Assembly (NCBI GenBank): GCA_035943935.1
Contig: DASZBR010000009.1
Location: 1 to 9,242, forward strand
Length of the DNA: 9,242 nt
Origin: DASZBR01 sp035943935
Lineage (GTDB): Bacteria > Pseudomonadota > Gammaproteobacteria > DASZBR01
Direction: 5' to 3'
Made by a program: the position numbers and the translations under genes. This document shows, piece by piece, positions 4,311 through 9,242 of this stretch. Numbering within the stretch: position 1 is the stretch's first letter; each line of letters begins with the position of its first letter. Below the pieces are notes generated by a model that made no database searches, was not told the DNA's origin, and saw nothing but the letters and a program-made list of their open reading frames with translations.

Positions 4311-6432
4311 ACTAACCGGTCCTTCATTTCGAGAGCTCAAGGACGAGCTTTCTCAGTACTTAAACACCGATCACGTAACCCTGATTGAAAAAGCCTTTCA
4401 CGTTGCTGAAAAAGCACACAAAGGTCAAAAACGCCAAAGTGGCGAACCGTATATAACCCATCCTCTTGCCGCCGCAACTATTTTGGCTCAACTCCGTCTT
4501 GATCCAGAAACCATCATGGCTGCTTTGTTACATGATGTGCTTGAAGACACCGGCATGGATAAAAAACAATTAGCCCAAGAATTTGGTGAAGAAGTCGCAA
4601 ATTTAGTTGATGGTGTGAGTAAACTGGCCCAAATAGAATTTGAAACACGCGTCGAAGCCCAAGCAGAAAATTTCCGCAAAATGATTTTGGCGATGGTCAA
4701 AGATATTCGCGTGATTTTAGTGAAACTCGCGGATAGATTACACAACATGCGAACACTCGGTTCACTCGAACCCGTAAAACGTCGACGCATTGCTCAAGAA
4801 ACCTTAGAAATTTATGCGCCTATTGCGAATCGATTGGGTATGCATGTGTTTCGATTGGATTTAGAAGAATTGGGTTTTGCTGCACTTTATCCACGACGTT
4901 ACCGCGTAATAAAAGATGCCGTAAAAAAAGCCGGTGGAAATCGCAAGCAAATTCTTACAACCATTGAATCTTCTTTGCAAGCAGCCATCGAAAAAAATAA
5001 TTTACCTCCCGCCGCGGTTATTGGTCGTGAAAAGCATTTGTATAGCATTTATAAAAAAATGTTGAGCAAACATTTGTCGTTTAATGAAATTATGGATGTG
5101 TATGGTTTTCGCATCGTTACCGATAGCATAGATTCTTGTTATAGAGTATTGGGCGCAGTGCATGGTTTGTATAAACCGGTTCCCGAAAGATTTAAAGATT
5201 ATATTGCGATTCCTAAAGCCAATGGCTACCAATCTTTACACACAATATTATTTGGTCCGTTTGGTGTGCCGGTTGAAATTCAAATCAGAACCGTTGATAT
5301 GGATAATATTGCAGAGCAGGGCATTGCGGCACATTGGTTATACAAAGAAGAGAAAGGTCATGTATCAAACGCAGCACAAGTTCGAGCGCGTCAATGGCTA
5401 AAAAGCCTGTTGGAAATGCAACAAAGCACAGGTAATTCTTTAGAGTTTATCGAAAATGTCAAAATAGATTTATTTCCTGATGAGGTTTATTTATTTACAC
5501 CAAAAGGACGAATTTTAGAATTACCTGTCGGAGCCACGCCTGTTGATTTTGCGTATGCGATTCACTCGGATGTTGGAAACACGTGTATTGCAGCAAAAAT
5601 TAATCGCCGACTCGCGCCGCTCAGTACGAAATTATCTAACGGCCAGACGGTAGAAGTCATTACTGCGCCTGATGCTCGTCCTAATCCCTCGTGGTTGAAT
5701 TTTGTGGTAACCGGCAAAGCGCGTAGCAATATTCGTCATTTCTTAAAAAGCCAAAAACGTGCGGAATCCATTTCGTTTGGACAGCAACTATTGGAAAGCT
5801 TATTGGCGTCGCATCAATTAAATTTTAATACATTGCCTGCTGAACTTACCGCCGCGTTATTGGATTTTTACCAAGTTAAATCAATAGACGATTTTTCAGA
5901 AGCGATTGGGTTAGGCAATATTTTACCGTTAGCCGCCGTGCGCTATATCACGCAGTATTTAAAGAGCACAGAATTCGAAGCAAGTAGTGCAGTCGCGATC
6001 AGAGGCACAGAGGGTGTCGCGGTAATGTTTGCGCCGTGTTGTCGTCCGATTCCGGGTGATCCGATTTTGGGTATTATTCAGCCGAATCATGGATTAATGA
6101 TTCATGTGGATGATTGCCGCAAGATTACCAAAGAGCGTTATTTAGCGGATAAATGTATTACGGTGCAATGGCATACAGATGTTCAAGGACAATTTCCGGT
6201 TGATATTGTGATTGATACCTTAAACCAACGCGGATTGTTGGCACGTATGACGACACTGATATCTTCTATGGAAGTGGATATTAATAACGTTCATCTCACC
6301 GAAACGGATGACGGCGAATATTGTCGTATTAAAATGACATTGTCTGTACATAATCGAATTCATTTAGCTCAAATTTTTAGACGTTTACGAAATATGCCTT
6401 CGGTCACTCATATTGCAAGGAAAAAAGTCTGA
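4291..6432 (+). CDS. spoT: Bifunctional (p)ppGpp synthetase/hydrolase SpoT
   Basis: This 713-residue cytoplasmic protein (E. coli SpoT 702) makes and degrades the alarmone (p)ppGpp. The hydrolase HD domain (about 30-180) contains SGEPYITHP (50-58), the HD pair His81-Asp82 in LLHDVLEDT, and KLADRLHNMRTLGS (145-158). The synthetase domain (about 225-350) contains GREKHLYSIYKKM, YRVLGAVHGLYKPVPERFKD with the RXKD motif (300-303), and IPKANGYQSLHT (307-318). Next come TGS (about 400-460, FTPKGRILELPVGATPVDFA), a conserved cysteine motif CCRPIPGDP (583-591), and a C-terminal ACT domain (about 636-713). Both catalytic domains look intact. The frame stays open upstream into rpoZ, but homology begins only after rpoZ, and 4291 is the last in-frame ATG before the conserved region, with GGGAAG just before it. 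It overlaps rpoZ by 20 bases and ridA by one (TGATG). Confidence 0.96.
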   Translation: MIFKTFRLTGPSFRELKDELSQYLNTDHVTLIEKAFHVAEKAHKGQKRQSGEPYITHPLAAATILAQLRLDPETIMAALLHDVLEDTGMDKKQLAQEFGEEVANLVDGVSKLAQIEFETRVEAQAENFRKMILAMVKDIRVILVKLADRLHNMRTLGSLEPVKRRRIAQETLEIYAPIANRLGMHVFRLDLEELGFAALYPRRYRVIKDAVKKAGGNRKQILTTIESSLQAAIEKNNLPPAAVIGREKHLYSIYKKMLSKHLSFNEIMDVYGFRIVTDSIDSCYRVLGAVHGLYKPVPERFKDYIAIPKANGYQSLHTILFGPFGVPVEIQIRTVDMDNIAEQGIAAHWLYKEEKGHVSNAAQVRARQWLKSLLEMQQSTGNSLEFIENVKIDLFPDEVYLFTPKGRILELPVGATPVDFAYAIHSDVGNTCIAAKINRRLAPLSTKLSNGQTVEVITAPDARPNPSWLNFVVTGKARSNIRHFLKSQKRAESISFGQQLLESLLASHQLNFNTLPAELTAALLDFYQVKSIDDFSEAIGLGNILPLAAVRYITQYLKSTEFEASSAVAIRGTEGVAVMFAPCCRPIPGDPILGIIQPNHGLMIHVDDCRKITKERYLADKCITVQWHTDVQGQFPVDIVIDTLNQRGLLARMTTLISSMEVDINNVHLTETDDGEYCRIKMTLSVHNRIHLAQIFRRLRNMPSVTHIARKKV

Positions 6433-6815
6433 TGAAAGAAGTTATTTTTACGGATAAAGCCCCTGCGGCAATTGGCACTTATTCTCAGGCAATAAAAGTT
6501 AATAATACTGTTTATCTCTCGGGACAAATTCCCAAAGATCCCTTGACCGGCGCAATGATCACGGGTGATTTTAAAAAAGAAGTGAAACAAATTTTTGCTA
6601 ATCTTTCTGCTGTGGCGAATGCGGCTGGCGGAAATTTATCTCAGATTGTTAAGTTAACGGTATTTTTAACAGATTTTAATTTATTCGCAGATTTAAATGC
6701 GGTCATGCTGGAATTATTTTCAGAACCGTATCCTGCGCGCAGTACTGTACAAGTTTCACGTTTACCTGCCGATTCCCGTGTTGAAATTGAGGCTGTCATG
6801 ACCGTAGGAGAGTAG
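6432..6815 (+). CDS. ridA: RidA-family reactive intermediate (enamine/imine) deaminase
   Basis: This 127-residue protein belongs to the RidA/YjgF/L-PSP family, a cytoplasmic trimer that hydrolyses reactive 2-aminoacrylate and related imines from PLP-dependent enzymes to stable ketoacids. Seen here are the N-terminal PAAIGTYSQAI (11-21), LSGQIPKDP (29-37), TVFLTDFNLFADLNAVM (76-92), and the signature PARSTVQVSRLPADSRVEIE (101-120) with Arg103, the substrate-carboxylate-binding arginine (Arg105 in E. coli), and Glu120. Length is typical. The start codon overlaps the spoT stop (TGATG), and the nearest ribosome-binding site is AAGGA 10 bases upstream, so translation is probably coupled to spoT. 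A ridA gene directly after spoT is also known in other gammaproteobacteria such as Pseudomonas. Confidence 0.95.
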   Translation: MKEVIFTDKAPAAIGTYSQAIKVNNTVYLSGQIPKDPLTGAMITGDFKKEVKQIFANLSAVANAAGGNLSQIVKLTVFLTDFNLFADLNAVMLELFSEPYPARSTVQVSRLPADSRVEIEAVMTVGE

Positions 6816-6816
6816 T

Positions 6817-8922
6817 ATGTCGCTATATGGATATATGATTGCATTCCGAAAAAAAATAATTTCCGCACCCTTGTTTCATTTTATTAAACACAAAACCCCA
6901 AAAATGTCTGATACGGAACTCGATGCGCTTCGTGCGGGAACGGTGAATTGGGATGCTGAATTATTCAGTGGTAAGCCAGACTGGAAAAAATTATTTGCTT
7001 TTTCTAAGCCCAAATTAACCACAGAAGAAAAGGCTTTTATAAATGGCCCCGTGGAAGAACTGTGTAGCAAAATTAACGATTGGCAAATTACGCATATCGA
7101 TGCTGATCTCCCCAAAACTTTATGGAAGTTTATTAAAGATAAGGGTTTTTGGGCATTAATTATTCCCAAGAAATTTGGCGGAAAAGCATTTTCGGCTTAT
7201 GCGCATTCGGAAATATTATCTAAAATTTATGGCGTGAGTGTGACCGTAGGATCCGTGGTCAATGTTCCCAATTCGTTGGGTCCCGCAGAATTAATTTTAA
7301 AATATGGGACGGATGAACAAAAAGAATATTACTTGCCGCGTTTAGCAAAAGGTAAAGAAATTCCGTGTTTTGCCTTAACCGGTCCTGAAGCCGGATCGGA
7401 TGCAAGTAGTTTGACCGATACGGGAATTGTTTGTCGGGGATCGTTTGAAGGTAAGCAAATTATAGGCATTAAATTAAATTGGGATAAGCGCTATATTACG
7501 CTTGCGCCTGTTGCGACGGTTTTAGGATTGGCGTTTAAATTATTTGATCCCAATAAATTAATCGGTAACAAAGAAGAGTATGGCATTACCTGCGCATTGA
7601 TTCCCACTGATCTAGAAGGTATTACCATTGGTCGGCGTCATTTTCCGCTGAACGCGACGTTTCAAAATGGTCCGACGCAAGGTAAAAATGTTTTTATTCC
7701 ACTGGATTGGATCATCGGTGGCGTCAGCATGGCTGGGAATGGCTGGCGTATGTTAATGGAATGTTTGTCAGTGGGTCGTGGAATATCATTACCTTCCAGT
7801 GCACTGGGTGGAAGTCGTATGGCTGTATTTGCAACGGGAGCTTATGCGCGTATTCGAAAACAATTTCATTTGCCGATCGGGAAATTTGAAGGCGTGCGTG
7901 AAGTGCTTGCGCGTATGGCAGGAAATTTATATGTGATGGATGCAACGCGACGCCTCACGCTTTCTATTATTGATGACGGAGAACATCCGTCGGTGCTGAC
8001 AGCCATCACAAAATATCACACGACTGAACTGGGTCGAAAAATAGCGTGCGATGCGATGGATGTGCATGGAGGTAAGGGAATTTGTTTAGGCCCTCGAAAT
8101 TATTTAGCGCGTTTTTTTGAATCGATGCCTGTCGGAATTACGGTTGAGGGCGCAAATATTTTAACACGCAGCATGATTATTTTTGGGCAAGGTGCGATAC
8201 GGTGTCATCGTTTTATTTTTAAAGAAATGGTGGCGATGCAAGAAAATAATCTCAATAATTTTGATAAAGCGTTATTTGGACATATTAAATTATTTTTTAG
8301 CAATTTAGGCAGGACAGTATTTTTAGGGTTTACGGGCGGGAGATTATCTTCTGTGCCTAATGCTGCTCCATCTACCGAAAAATATTATAAATATATAAAC
8401 AGATTCAGTGCGGTGTTTGCATTGCTATCCGATACTTGTTTAATTATGTTGGGAGCGCAGCTAAAACGTAAAGAACATTTGTCGGCCAGGCTGGGTGATA
8501 TTTTAAGTTACTTATATATGCTCTCGGCGACACTCAAGCGATTTGAAGATGACGGACGGCAAGAAGCAGATTTTCCGTTAGTGCAATGGGTTTGTGAAAG
8601 CTATTTTTATCATATTCAGTCTACTATAAATGATATTCTGGATAATTTTCCGTCCCGTATGACGGCATTTATGTTGAGAGCCTTGATTTTTCCCTGGGGA
8701 AGAAACTTTAAGAAGCCGAAAGATGACCTGACCCAAGTACTTTCAGATGTTTTATTGTCCCCGTCTTCCACTCGCGATAGACTTACCGCCGGAATGTTCA
8801 AGGGCAATGTGATGGCCGTTCTTCAAGAAGCCTTAGAAAAAGTAGATACCGCGGATGGAGAAGCATTACGAAAAGAAGTGATTGCCGTAGATGATTTTGA
8901 TCCTAAAGAACTCATGCATTGA
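6817..8922 (+). CDS. fadE: FadE-type acyl-CoA dehydrogenase
   Basis: This 701-residue protein matches the FadE family, the FAD-dependent enzyme for the first step of fatty-acid beta-oxidation (acyl-CoA to trans-2-enoyl-CoA). Conserved stretches include MSDTELDALRAGTVNWDAEL (30-49), VPNSLGPAELILKYGTDEQK (150-169), CFALTGPEAGSDA (184-196), WDKRYITLAPVATVLGLAFK (222-241), IGRRHFPLN (271-279), AGNGWRMLMECLSVGRGISL (306-325) and ITVEGANILTRSMIIFGQG (441-459), with Glu444 as the likely catalytic base. E. coli FadE has 814 residues with a hydrophobic N-terminus. This protein starts about where the conserved region starts and has only a basic, weakly hydrophobic 30-residue leader, so it may be peripheral or soluble. 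TAGGAG lies 6 bases before the ATG, inside the end of ridA. The stop overlaps a possible start of the next gene (TGATG). Confidence 0.94.
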   Translation: MSLYGYMIAFRKKIISAPLFHFIKHKTPKMSDTELDALRAGTVNWDAELFSGKPDWKKLFAFSKPKLTTEEKAFINGPVEELCSKINDWQITHIDADLPKTLWKFIKDKGFWALIIPKKFGGKAFSAYAHSEILSKIYGVSVTVGSVVNVPNSLGPAELILKYGTDEQKEYYLPRLAKGKEIPCFALTGPEAGSDASSLTDTGIVCRGSFEGKQIIGIKLNWDKRYITLAPVATVLGLAFKLFDPNKLIGNKEEYGITCALIPTDLEGITIGRRHFPLNATFQNGPTQGKNVFIPLDWIIGGVSMAGNGWRMLMECLSVGRGISLPSSALGGSRMAVFATGAYARIRKQFHLPIGKFEGVREVLARMAGNLYVMDATRRLTLSIIDDGEHPSVLTAITKYHTTELGRKIACDAMDVHGGKGICLGPRNYLARFFESMPVGITVEGANILTRSMIIFGQGAIRCHRFIFKEMVAMQENNLNNFDKALFGHIKLFFSNLGRTVFLGFTGGRLSSVPNAAPSTEKYYKYINRFSAVFALLSDTCLIMLGAQLKRKEHLSARLGDILSYLYMLSATLKRFEDDGRQEADFPLVQWVCESYFYHIQSTINDILDNFPSRMTAFMLRALIFPWGRNFKKPKDDLTQVLSDVLLSPSSTRDRLTAGMFKGNVMAVLQEALEKVDTADGEALRKEVIAVDDFDPKELMH

Positions 8923-8939
8923 TGAAACGAGGAGTAAGT

Positions 8940-9242
8940 GTGAAATACTTTAAAAGTATGTTGTGTCTAGGTTTATTGCTGTGGTCTGCAAAAGGATTTT
9001 CACTGACGTTTCAATTACCCACCAATGGCGATAATGTCGTGGGAAAAGTGCAATGGACGCAATCATTACCGGGCGATGATTTTATTACTGTCGGACGTCG
9101 CTACGATATAGGGTATTACGAATTAGTTGAAGCGAATCCTGGCGTTGATCCTAATCTTCCTCATCCCGGCACGCTATTAGTTATTCCCAGCCGATTTGTG
9201 ATTCCGAATGTTCCTCATAAGGGTATTGTGGTGAGTTTGGCC
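8940..9242 (+). CDS. L,D-transpeptidase (YbiS/LdtB-like), N-terminal part (runs off the window)
   Basis: The first 101 codons read KYFKSMLCLGLLLWSAKGFS, a Sec signal peptide, followed by LTFQLPTNGDNVVG, YYELVEANPGVDPNLPHPG, TLLVIPSRFVIPNVPHKGIV. This matches the N-terminal part of E. coli YbiS/YcfS/ErfK proteins (PLPTDGSRLVG, MMEANPGVD, VLNIPQQLILPD, HEGIVIN), periplasmic enzymes that form L,D cross-links or attach Braun lipoprotein to peptidoglycan. The catalytic YkuD Cys domain lies beyond the window, so activity cannot be judged. The GTG at 8940 is preferred because GAGGAG lies 5 bases before it. An in-frame ATG at 8922, overlapping the fadE stop, would add six residues but has a poorer site. 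It is probably the last visible gene of the rpoZ operon. Confidence 0.85.
   Translation, partial: MKYFKSMLCLGLLLWSAKGFSLTFQLPTNGDNVVGKVQWTQSLPGDDFITVGRRYDIGYYELVEANPGVDPNLPHPGTLLVIPSRFVIPNVPHKGIVVSLA

Noticed and set aside
3999..4340. Minus-strand ORF opposite rpoZ
   Set aside because: It lies antisense to a firmly identified gene and its translation resembles nothing known.
1..9242. CRISPR arrays, tRNA, rRNA, riboswitches and replication origins
   Set aside because: No regularly spaced short repeats, cloverleaf-type sequence, rRNA-like stretch or iteron cluster was seen on reading both strands. Gene-free gaps longer than 145 bases occur only in the IS leader region at the left edge.

Overview
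The window reads as an AT-rich gammaproteobacterial chromosome. The relatives that fit best are Legionellales/Coxiellaceae-like bacteria. This rests on the order rpoZ-spoT-ridA, a FadE-type acyl-CoA dehydrogenase, a YceF-type Maf protein, and nearby accessory genes with no obvious family. Genus-level placement is an inference. No rRNA, tRNA or CRISPR array was seen.

The left part (1-3415) is accessory. Positions 1-141 look like the end of an IS3-family insertion sequence, with the first 25 codons of its OrfA on the minus strand. The IS abuts an overlapping three-gene run on the plus strand: an unrecognised cytoplasmic-looking protein that is probably 5'-truncated by the IS (189-989), an unrecognised exported cysteine-containing protein (997-1533), and an MTA/SAH-nucleosidase-like protein with Asn at the usual catalytic Asp position (1517-2290). 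Then comes a single gene with its own promoter encoding a RhuM-Fic/Doc fusion (2436-3398).

The most striking structure is a pair of direct repeats flanking the rhuM-fic gene. The 3' end of maf (3415-3481) is present a second time at 2281-2347, in the same orientation and without the rest of the gene. The copy still reads as 21 Maf-like codons plus the stop. It differs from the intact copy mainly at third codon positions, so it looks like the tail of a separately evolved maf allele. This is the footprint expected when DNA integrates at, or recombines into, the 3' end of a core gene. It defines a unit of about 1.13 kb carrying only the rhuM-fic gene.

The right part (3416-9242) is core chromosome. 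maf/yceF (minus) is divergent from rpoZ, and the rpoZ promoter overlaps the maf start. rpoZ (RNA polymerase omega), spoT ((p)ppGpp synthetase/hydrolase), ridA (reactive imine deaminase), fadE (acyl-CoA dehydrogenase) and the start of an L,D-transpeptidase gene follow on the plus strand with overlaps or very short gaps, so they probably form one operon. Omega helps form a (p)ppGpp-binding site on RNA polymerase, SpoT controls (p)ppGpp level, and the downstream genes serve metabolite repair, fatty-acid oxidation and the cell wall. A shared stress or starvation context is plausible but is inference.
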